A DNA stretch of 64,000 bases, taken from Absidia repens (lineage: Eukaryota > Mucoromycota > Mucoromycetes > Mucorales > Cunninghamellaceae). The stretch spans positions 526,485 through 590,484 of the forward strand of contig MCGE01000024.1 of assembly GCA_002105175.1 (NCBI GenBank). Direction: 5' to 3'. Shown one piece after another: positions 55,167 through 64,000 of this stretch (positions are counted from its first letter, which is position 1; each line of letters opens with the position of its first letter). The position numbers were made by a program, and so were the translations under genes. A model generated the notes under the pieces. The model did no database searches, was not told where the DNA came from, and worked only from the letters and a program-made list of their open reading frames with translations.

Positions 55167-56971
55167 AGGGTGTTACGGCTAATTTTGGTTGTCAGGTCGT
55201 AACTGGAGTGTTACGGCTAATTTTGGTTGTTAGGTCGTAACTGGAATTTGTTTTTGTAGGTTTTATTTTTTATAGAGTGAGCACCAGAACTTTTTAGGAT
55301 TAAGTTCAACCAATTGAAGCTTCAAAGGCTTAAAGATAATGTAGGACTAAACTTGAGAGTCCAAGTAAGGATGTATTACTTTCAAAGATGAAAATAATAA
55401 GGCCAATAAAATAAGTAGTGACTTAGATCAAGTCAAAAAAAATAAAGTGAAGCGAGATTCAGACTCAGCTGTCAAAAATATATAATAAAAGTATTCCAAA
55501 GTGTGGAATAATAGGAAGCCAACAAGTAGGGAGGTTTAAAAAAAACCTTTATAATAAATTTATTTAAAAAATAATAAGTGATCAAAGATAAAATGTTCAA
55601 AGATAATTTTCTTTTTGATATTTTTTTTCAAGGTATTTATACTAAAATTTTTAAGGTTTAACACATCTGGTACTGAGTGTCAGGTTGTAAACTTCATCAT
55701 TTGTTTCAGCACTTCAATCTCCTTCATTCATCGCCCAGGCGAACAATTCTTCCCAGCCGAACAATTCAAGAAGTCCAATATCATCATTCACAAGGGTGTG
55801 CGGCCTAAATTTGTTATTTAGTCCAACTGGATTGTGTTTTTGTAGGTTTTTTATGTTTTCTGGGTTGAATAGGATGTCTTGAGTTATCCTTTAGTATAGC
55901 TTTTGCTTGTTTAGAGCTTGAAAATAATTTGTTCCTTGGGCGGAATTTGAAATATATTGTTCCTGAATCGGACAAAAAATAGAATTGATAGTAGTGAGCA
56001 CCAGAACTTTTGTAGATAAAGTCCAACTGTAGAGAAAGTTTATAAAAAAATAAACTTGGAAAAGTAAATAAAATAAAAAAGAAAAGTATTGACCTTTGTT
56101 GTTCAATAAAAATATAGTGTATAACACACAGTAAAATAAAATAAAAAGAGACTTGTAGTCAAAAAAAAAGAAGGTTTCTATAATCCAATAGAAACAGTAG
56201 ATAATTTGGTGGTTAAAAAAACCTTTGTACTAAGTTTTATTTGTTAATTGAGAAAACTGATAAAAAACTAAAGGAAAAAAAGAAAATTAAAAAATTGGGA
56301 TATATATATATGAAAATAAAAATTTAAAAATGGACTGAAAAAGACATCGGGGTAAAAAATACGCAGGTGAAAAAAAGACACCGGGGTAAAAAATACGCAA
56401 GTGTAATGTGTAACAATCAATAAAAACTTAGGGAGCTTATTGATGTTGATGTTGTTGATGTTGATGTTGTAGATGTTGTTGTTGGGAGCGGACTCAGGCC
56501 GATCCTCAACATTTGATATAGCTAGATACTGGTTAGGTTTTGTTTTTTGTTATGGCTGTTTTAAGTTTTTGATATAACTTGATACCGACTAGGTTTGTTG
56601 ATAGTAAGATTTGGTAGACTTACAATGGTTTCTTGCACCAAATGTATAAGGTAGTTTAGATTTCTGATCTATCTTTTTGATGAGGGTTAAGAATGCTTTG
56701 AATGTTTTGGTTCCTGGCGGAGTTTCATAAATGAGAAAACCAAGTATGATTTTTATCAATTATGTCGATGATAATAAGCAGTGAGCACCACAACTTTTGT
56801 AGATAAAGTCCAACTTGTTGGAGAAGACGCTAGAAATTAAGTAGAAATAAAAAGAATACAATTGACTTCGAATAAAATAAAAATAAGTTTCAAAGTTAAG
56901 TAGAAACAATAAAGGGTTTAATGGTTAAAAAAAGTTTGTACCAAGTTTTATTTGTGCTAATGAGAAACTTG

Positions 56972-57005
<34 letters not shown>

Positions 57006-57030
57006 GAAGAACCAAGTTTTTTCTGTGATG
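55167..57030. mobile_element. Cluster of LTR remnants
   Basis: At least three related LTR pieces: TGTTACGGCTAATTTTGG twice in tandem (55171, 55209) leading into a GTGAGCACCA-containing LTR; a diverged near-full LTR at about 55830-56330 that matches the main LTR over most of its length; and a further relative at about 56640-57030 with GTGAGCACCA at 56781. No internal coding region. Repeated insertion at one site is likely. Confidence 0.65.
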
Positions 57031-57690
57031 TATCGAGAGTATTTATACTATAAGTTTTACTGAATGAACTGATTGAGAGTAACGCCGAACTAACTCAATT
57101 ATAAATGAATTGATTCATCATTAGTCTAGTTCACTTCATTAACATCAAATACTGCCTGTAAATCATAGGGCTCGACAATAGTCTGATTTGACTATCATAA
57201 GTAGAGGTTTTGGGTGTCAGAGCTTGAAAACTAAATATCCAACACATTTCAACCACTACAGTCACACTTTTCAACATCCAGTTCTCTCAATTTTAGTAAT
57301 TCTGTTCTTTTGTGGGGGGGTTGCACCCTTTCTTTTTTAACCAGTCAAGCATAAGTTCTCTTTTTTAGGAACCAGAGCCAGTGCCTTTTTCAGCTTCTCC
57401 AAAAATAAATTCAGAAGAGTAAAAAGACAAAAAAAAGTGTCAGGATTCACATACTGTGCATAAAAGTAATAAAATTGCGTGGAGACAAAAAGTAATGTGG
57501 TAAAACAGTAACATTTTATTTCAATATAATACCTATTCTACATACTAATAATACTATCACTACTATATTTGATCAACGGAGTATATGCTATTTCTATGGG
57601 ACGCCATATGAATATCATATCGCAAAAAAGCAGGTTGTCCATTCCAAGACCATAATCGCTTTGCCCAACAACGTAGATTCTATCAGCGAT
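57031..57690. other. No gene recognised
   Basis: AT-rich DNA, probably flank of LTR remnants. Includes a G run near 57315. Nothing identified. Confidence 0.35.
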
Positions 57691-57699
57691 TCACCTAAT

Positions 57700-57900
57700 C
57701 CAGTCCAGGAACGCCGCATGACCACTGAGCCCACTTGCATGTTACCATTCCATATCAGAAACATGTCGACTAAATCCTTCAACCAAAATGAAAGAGTTTC
57801 CCACTGTATTTTGCCATGCCCTTTCTCAAACCCTCTAAATCTAACAAAAATCCCACTCCATGATCATCAGACCTCGGAGGACAACAATGTAGAGAAAAAA
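57700..57900 (-). repeat. R1 core fragment, strongly diverged
   Basis: AAAATGAAAGAGTTTCCCAC near 57788 corresponds to the inverted R1 core. Flanks are only weakly similar. Confidence 0.35.
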
Positions 57901-59036
57901 AGGAAGAAGAAAAGGAGAAAAAATTAGGAGACCTTAAAATCCAATTGAAATTCCGCTTTCTGGTCCGCGCATATGCTCCAAAATGTGCGCAGTGAGATAA
58001 AATTGCTGGCTGACCACAAAACAGTATTCCACAGTACCATTCGAAGTCAAAAAAAAAAAAAGGTAAAAGTATATGTACGAGCGATAATAAAATGGTCTTT
58101 TAAAAAAAAATTGGTATCATAATAATTTCAAACCAAACATCAAGTTCTTTTGCACATTATGGGCGTTCTACAACTATAAAAATGTGACAAGCCCTTTATA
58201 TGAGTCCGTTCCCTGGGTGCAACAACACGCCAAGCATTGTAAATCAATAATGTAGGTGGCTCCCTGAAGGACCGCGCCACCGGAATACCATAGTCTGGAT
58301 AGTATAATCAAATAAAAACTAAATGATTTTTGAAACTTGTGGGCAAGGGAAGGGGTATTTATACTATTTTTATAATGAGGAATACGATATACGTAAGGAT
58401 GTGTGGGGTCTAAAACGGCGGTGATAAGAGATGACTTGTGTACAAAATCTACAGGGTGGTGCAATATCACCAGTAGCGGAAAGGTCCACAGTATAGAGTG
58501 AGCATCAGAGCTTTTTAGGCAGTCATTGACATACATAATCTCAGGAAATACAACCATCACACATCAAAATTCATTATTCACTCGACTATAATCTATTCAC
58601 TAATTACCCCATACACCATACATATATATCTATATATCATATAATTAACATTTTTATTATATAAAAGCAAACAAAATAATAATTCGACGCTAGTTTCAAT
58701 CATCAATGCGATCCGATTCTATTCTATTCTAAGCTAACCTAAACTATCAGTCTCTACTTGCGTCCATTCATCCATTGGCCTCAGTTAGCTACTTGGGTAT
58801 AGTGTGCATCACGTCTTCACAGATAAAAAATAAATAAATTCATACAGTGAAGGCAAAGAGCTAAAAAAAAAAAATAGTAAAATCATGTCAGCTATTAGCC
58901 CTCGCCGTTTGTTACCTTTATTTTCAAATTGTATAATGTCTACAAGTGTAAGAACCGTTTTCATAATACAGACGCGAATTGTATAGCAGAGACTTGGTAG
59001 GCACACAAAGGGGTTTGTCAGATCACTGTAGTAACC
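57901..59036. other. No firm gene; LTR-like trace
   Basis: A GAGTGAGCATCAGAGCTTTTTAGG-like box (58496-58519) resembles the LTR box at 55275, inside a 128-codon minus ORF (58174-58560) that I do not call. Other short ORFs lack domains. Confidence 0.3.
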
Positions 59037-59313
59037 CTAGATGATGATAGAGAGAAGAACAAAGAATAGTATTAGAAACATGTCAATACTGACTTCGTCT
59101 ACTGTTTTATACTTGTGATTTTCCCAACAGGCAAATGAGCCCCAGTATTTCAAGGCACCAAATAAAAATAACTACAGCAGAGGAAAAAAAAAAGACTAGT
59201 GAGAATTAGTGCTATTCATTAAAACTGAGGATGAGTACTTACTCATAAACGCCATAATTGACAAACAGTTCCAGTCTTCTGAAAATTACCAACACCAAAG
59301 AAGGTGAACACAT
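59037..59313 (-). other. Possible small membrane protein gene
   Basis: Two minus-strand pieces: 59243-59313 (MCSPSLVLVIFRRLELFVN...) and 59037-59171 (ALKYWGSFACWENHKYKT, VSIDMFLILFFVLLSI, stop). Together they look like a short membrane protein. The donor GTAAGT overlaps the codon needed, so the frame is off by one. A nearby ATG at 59507 starts SFAFYDFNKYLDDRN. Unrecognised; it may be remnants of a decayed gene. Confidence 0.25.
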
Positions 59314-59793
59314 TCGTGGGCCTTGAGACAATCAAGGACAATCTACTATACATTGAATCGCAAACATATTGCAGCTATTTGTTATTGGTAGGCCTAGGAT
59401 TCATCTAAACACCTCAAATATTACTGAGAGAGCAGTTTTTGTTGCTGTTATTTCCATTAATTGCGATCGTCAAGGTATTTGTTGAAATCGTAAAATGCGA
59501 AAGACATGATAAAATTGATGTAGTGCACGCGGTATTTAAATACGAAAAATATTGTTTTCCCACCAGCCAAGATCATAATCAGCATTTATGCGTATGAAAC
59601 AGTTTACTTATATGGTATACCCAGATTGCATTTACAAATGATGAGATCTGATGTAGGTTGAAAAAGAAATTTATGGGCGACCAAAATGTAATTTTATTTC
59701 AAGTACAAAAAGATAATAATAATAATGATGATATGTAATGATATTGATAACTAAACTATATATATTCTAATAAACTATGGTAATATTTTTTTT

Positions 59794-60716
59794 CTAAACA
59801 ATAGTCTCGTTACCATGAGATTCTTGTGAAGGATAATCGGAAGAATAATCATTTTCCCTGATCCATTGTTCAGAAAAGGCAGCACATCGTTTTCTAAGTC
59901 GATGAGACATATAAGTAACCGTAGCGGTCACGGTTATAAATAGAACAGCAACAACAATAGTACCAGATAACATGATGATGTCCACCGACAAAGTTGTTGC
60001 TTCGATCAGGATAACCTTGATAATGAATTCCAACATCAAAGTGCTTCCCCAAAGCGCAGTATAGATAAAGTTATGACGACGGAAGTCAGGCATATAAGTC
60101 CAGTAAAACTCGGGTCGGTTAAGCGAGAGGATGTTGTCCCTCATAATCAGTCCACTCCAGAGGAGGTAATTCAGACAGCATTTGTTGGACAACAAGAAAT
60201 GTCAATGGATAGAGCTTGAACCAACGAGTTTCCAATGGGATCAAAGTGACTAAGAAAAACAGTGCAATCACAGCAGAGGTAGTGGAATCACGCAAAAGAG
60301 CCAATCGCGCATCACCTATACAAAAAAATCCATCGCAATGATTGGTAGAAAGTTAGCACCGATTTTCTTTTTCCTGGGACCGTCACTTCTTTAAACTTTA
60401 AAAACTTACCACTGACCAGAGTCAAGATACCAGATAAAACAAACGAGAAAATACAGATACAGCCAATGACTTCGATCCGGCGTTTGATGATAAAACTGAT
60501 GATAACGTGAAGTAAAGGAGGAATACCAGATAATACTAGCGCAAGAAGTTGGCTGATATAATTTTTCAAAATATAGTAAAGAGCCAAAGGAAGACCAATA
60601 TCGACAATTAGCAAAACGGCAAACGTTCGGATCTGTCTAAAAAGTGCAGCACGGTATTCTTTTTTGTTCACGGCCTCCTTTTCCTTCTTAAGTGCGGCAT
60701 CATCGTTGAGGTCCAT
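59794..60716 (-). CDS. VC0807-like multi-pass membrane protein, frame break
   Basis: Two exons on the minus strand, 60410-60716 and 59794-60315, with a GT-AG intron. The N-terminal Lys/Glu-rich cytosolic part (DAALKKEKEAVNKKEYR) precedes several membrane segments (FAVLLIVDIGLPLALYYIL, CIFSFVLSGILTLV). Then follow ARLALLRDSTTSAVIALFFL, LETRWFKLYPLTFLVVQQML, PEFYWTYMPDFRRHNFIYTA and LMLEFIIKVILIEATT, an order I associate with fungal VC0807-like proteins of unknown function. The exon sum is one base too long; the frame changes between about 60118 and 60160. It may be a sequencing error or a real lesion. Confidence 0.65.
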
Positions 60717-60811
60717 TTTTGATACTGACGATAGATCTTGTTGATCTACGTTTTTACTAATGGATCACTAGGGGAAGTGTAAGCAAATTGGTTTGACATT
60801 TATGTGTATAT

Positions 60812-60860
<49 letters not shown>
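60812..60860. repeat. GA dinucleotide repeat
   Basis: About 24 uninterrupted GA units, 95 bp upstream of the ATG of the membrane-protein gene. It could influence that promoter, or be neutral. Confidence 0.85.
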
Positions 60861-60863
<3 letters not shown>

Positions 60864-61419
60864 AGACAATTGAGTTGTTTAATTTTTTTTTATTTGAATA
60901 GAGAAAGGATGGGGTTTTTATATAAAAACGATCAACAGTGGCTGATAACGTGTAAATGCAACTAAACAAAACTAAAACTACCAAATATGGATAATAAAAA
61001 AGAGGGGGTAATCGGAATAGCCAAGAATGACTCCGCATCCATCCACATCATCGGCATGGCTGAGTCAATGATGAATAGAAGATTCCTGCCAAGACACACA
61101 CACCCAGAAAGCACAAATCAAATATCTATTGAAGACAAGATAAATAACAGTAATGGAATGATATAATAAATAACGACTTTATATGAGTGAGGTATATTCC
61201 ACCAATGGGTATGATAAAACTAATGAGACCCTAAAAGCAAAGAAGGAGAGCAAAGAAAAAAAAAAAAACTATGGCAAAGCTTTCGTCCTGCGATGTTTTC
61301 CTGATTTGTGATAATTTCGGATGTCTTTTCTGTAACAAATGTTGTGGATCACCTGCCTTCAGTGATGTGATCCAGCATAAAACAAACTTGTAAATGTAAA
61401 TTCTTGTAGCTTTCCATTT
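60861..61419. other. No gene recognised
   Basis: Intergenic AT-rich DNA with a CA patch near 61095 and an A run near 61258. Nothing identified. Confidence 0.35.
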
Positions 61420-62830
61420 TCTTTTTCTTTCCTTACCTTGTTAAATATCATGTACAAAGTAACCATCGCTTGTACGAATTGCTAGTTTTTGACCTTCCTT
61501 GATCTAGGTCGATTTGTTTATGGTTTTCCAGATCGAACTGCTATGCGAAAAAGGGGTTCTACGAGCGCGGAATAAAAAAGAAAGTCAGATTTCCATATCA
61601 GGTTTTTTTTCACCGTGTATCACAAAAATTATTTTTGTTGCTATACATGTACCTTATTGTTTGCCATAACCAAGTTGACCGCCTCTGTCCACAGACCCAA
61701 ACATAGAACATGGAGAAGGTGGCCATTCAATATAGTAAGCGTAACTACCCGAATATTTGATGAAATACAGATATGTAGTAGATATGACGTAGGCTCCGTG
61801 TATAATAGACAAAATAAAAATAAAAAAAAGGTCGAGCGTTAGTGTAACTCAATTTTCTTTTAGATCATATCACCTTCATTAGCCACAATATAACAGTCCA
61901 GTCCATGGATGACGTTAAGGAAATATCAGACAAGTTCACGCGACCAGACAAAGGATGAACCGGAATTGATTTCAGCCTAGCTACTATAGCCAAAAAAAGA
62001 AGTTAGCTTATTCAGTTATATTTAGCAACATTTTAACTTCGGTGACCAATCCACATCCGTCGCGAATCAGTTCTTTGGATTATCGGTCATTTCGGGTTTC
62101 ACATATATCTTTACCTTGTTTTCCAGAAATTTCATACTACAATAAATTCAACCGTCAGATCTACCTAAATACATGCAGCATTTCTCTTTTTTTTTTTTTC
62201 CTGCGATGGATTACCTTTTGATACCAATCCCAAAGGTACCATATTCTGTTTTTGCTCTACCGTTATTGATGGATTGTCCGCAAAGTCGATGGATTCAGGG
62301 TCCAGGTACCAGCAAAAATAAAATTTCGTTCCTCGTCCATGAAGCCTATCGAGTCAAACTAGATGCATCGATGCCTTATATCTACATAAACTTCAGTATG
62401 TATGCCTGGTTAGTCTTGATATTTTTGATATAGACTACATGCTTAGCTTACCAGTGCAGGTATGCAGGAATATATGTAAAAAAGGCTTCCGTTTCGGTGT
62501 GTCGGTCATAAAGAGTTAGCGCTTAGATAACGAGTCAGGAGCACAGGTACCAGGGAGGGAAATACAAAATTGCAGAAGAGTCAACTTGGTTTGCGCACTT
62601 GATCATTTGGATAAGCATTTACGCAAGTCCAAGACCACCGGAACATGAATGGGACGTCTATCACTTCTTGAGTTTGAGAACTACGAATACATAAAGATTG
62701 ATAAACTGATGGTTAGGCATTAGCATCACCTACTCTATTGACATACGCAGCAATACACTCCTCGGTTCTTACTAAAGTGGGCGTACTTGCACTGACCGGT
62801 TTGGGACGAGCTATTTGCAAAATTAATTAT
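61420..62830 (-). pseudogene. Apparently decayed multi-exon gene, unidentified
   Basis: Exon-like peptides occur in order on the minus strand, mostly bounded by GT/AG but interrupted by stops and frame changes: KPVSASTPTLVRTEECIAAY (62740-62830), FDSIGFMDEERNFIFAG and YLDPESIDFADNPSITVEQ (62215-62370), KVKIYVKPEMTDNPKN then TGA (62050-62140), SSFVWSRELV then TGA then YFLNVIHGLDCYIVANE (61868-61990), YFIKYSGSYAYYIEWPPSP (61660-61800), FDLENHKQIDLDQ and QKLAIRTSDGYFVHDI (61445-61540). I do not recognise the family. Two in-frame TGA codons and several shifts argue for a pseudogene more than for sequencing error. Confidence 0.4.
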
Positions 62831-63157
62831 GGTCTTCTGTAAAAAAAAAAAAAAAGAAAAATCAAAAATACACCGCGGAGCTCAAAACCAGCCTCACCCT
62901 TTCTACACCACTGCAGATACTCCACTCGCCAAACCCAGTTCCACTCCACCCACAAACAAAATATTCGATAAAAAGACAAGGCCACAAATAATAATAAGAG
63001 TAAGAATGATGATTTACATATGTTTATTAAAAACAAGTTGGAGACATGCTGGGTTTTATTTTTCGTAAACAAAAAAAAGATGGTAATAAAAATTTACTAC
63101 GAAAAAAAAAAAAAAAAAAAAAAAAAGATGAGTAACTGATGAGCCGTTTCCTTTCAA
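62831..63157. other. 3' flank of RPL26
   Basis: Long A runs at 62839 and 63101; short ORFs on both strands without domains. Nothing else identified. Confidence 0.4.
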
Positions 63158-64000
63158 TTATCGACACTGAGTTCTTTTAATGATATTTACTTGTTGCATA
63201 GCATCCTTGTTTCCCTTACGGTCAAGGACGGATTGGCGGCTGTGATCCAACTTGAGCTTGTTGATGACAACGTTGGAGGGATGGATACCAATAGGAGCAG
63301 TGGCACCTTTTGTTTTTTTTAAATAAAGATCATATATATTAGTAAAATAATCTGTTGAATCAAATCACGATATTTATGTAGAAGAAACTAACCGTTGACC
63401 TTTTCGCGGGTAACACGTTCAATGTAAATCACCCACTTCTTACGGTAGACTTGGACGACCTTGCCTTCACGGCCCTTGTAGGTACCACGGACAACGGTGA
63501 CTTCATCATCCCGACGGATAGGCATGGCACGACCTATTAACAGAAAAAAAAAAGTGGAACGCATGAGTATGATCCAAAAAAAAAAAATCGGCATCCATGA
63601 GTGAGAGGGGGTTCAAAGACCGACTTACGCTATGCTTTTCCTTGAGTTCCTTGGACAAAGGAGAGCTCATGATCTTTTGGCGGATATGAGAAGGAGCAGA
63701 GAAGTGAGCCTTTCTGCACTTTCTGCGGGAGGAAGTCACGTCTATAATAATAAAGGCGAAATGGTTAGTTTCGAAGTATGTTAAAGCTGGCTCTTGAATG
63801 ATAACCTTGTATATCTCTCTTTTTTTGTGCCCCCTTTTTTTTGCACTTTTCTTCGGCCCATCCATCCATCCACCCATCCATCCATCCATCCATTCATTCA
63901 TTTATCGATCGTATTGATGTCGTTTTTTTTTCTTTCTGTCATTATTCGTCCTCGTTATCATTCATATGAAAATAAACCGTAAGATTTCTTACCAGCACTG
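63158..64000 (-). CDS. RPL26: 60S ribosomal protein L26 (uL24), 5' end cut
   Basis: Minus-strand exons: 63993-64000 (partial, window edge), 63629-63741, 63393-63533, 63158-63306. Highly conserved uL24 sequence: [92 protein letters not shown], then [17 protein letters not shown]. It is a large-subunit component near the exit tunnel. About eight 5' coding bases lie beyond the window. Joining 63629 to 63533 by the obvious GTAAGT...TAG intron is out of frame by one; a GC donor one codon earlier (CATA|GCGTAAG) would restore the frame with one residue fewer, or one base is missing. The last codons ([11 protein letters not shown]) may instead be the start of another intron. Confidence 0.9.

Noticed and set aside
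58174..58560. 128-codon minus ORF
   Set aside because: Overlaps an LTR-like box, has no domain and no splice partners.

Overview
The window looks like nuclear DNA of a filamentous early-diverging fungus, most likely Mucoromycota. This is inferred from AT-rich, homopolymer-rich intergenic DNA, many short GT-AG introns (about 50-110 bp, one clear GC-AG case), a tandem pair of GT15 mannosyltransferases, secreted GH3 beta-glucosidases, a CHORD/CS co-chaperone gene, a eukaryotic RPL26 gene, a eukaryotic tRNA-Pro and a Ty3/Gypsy retrotransposon. Nothing bacterial or organellar was seen. Exon coordinates were worked out by hand from splice signals and reading-frame continuity.

Layout. 0.2-2.0 kb: a minus-strand SHD1/F-box-like/Cys-rich protein. 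2.8-14.8 kb: a tandem segmental duplication with a period of about 7.09 kb. Each unit holds a shared upstream box, a 14-exon secreted GH3 beta-glucosidase gene and a downstream copy of dispersed repeat R1. 14.8-23.2 kb: gene-free repeat territory with R1 and R2 fragments, a ~119-bp satellite, a G-rich tract, a GC-rich hairpin and a 0.9-kb TIR element. 23.2-25.6 kb: an unrecognised six-exon gene with basic repeats. 26-27.6 kb: repeats. 27.6-34.0 kb (minus): a seven-exon Lnt-like CN-hydrolase membrane protein and two adjacent GT15 mannosyltransferases. 34.7-36.2 kb: R1, an ATATCG-rich array and a MITE with perfect long inverted arms. 37.0-46.9 kb (minus): an unknown acidic protein, an Erv2-type sulfhydryl oxidase, a SAP-domain protein, an alpha-arrestin and a CHORD/CS gene. 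47.2 kb: tRNA-Pro(AGG), followed closely by related LTR fragments and a 7.7-kb Ty3/Gypsy element (47428-55166, minus) with extra LTR remnants to about 57 kb. 59-64 kb: a possible small membrane protein, a VC0807-like membrane protein, an apparently decayed multi-exon gene, and RPL26 cut by the window edge.

How the genes relate. The two GT15 enzymes, the Erv2-like oxidase and possibly the Lnt-like acyltransferase would all act in the secretory pathway or its membranes, and the two GH3 enzymes are secreted products of it. The genes are independently transcribed; there are no operons.

Caution. Single-base frame breaks recur in otherwise convincing genes (23.2-kb gene, CHORD gene, VC0807-like gene, RPL26) and in the retrotransposon, often at short A runs. 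Base-call error and real decay cannot be separated from this sequence alone. By contrast, both GH3 genes, both GT15 genes and the Lnt-like, Erv2-like, SAP and arrestin genes splice into uninterrupted frames.
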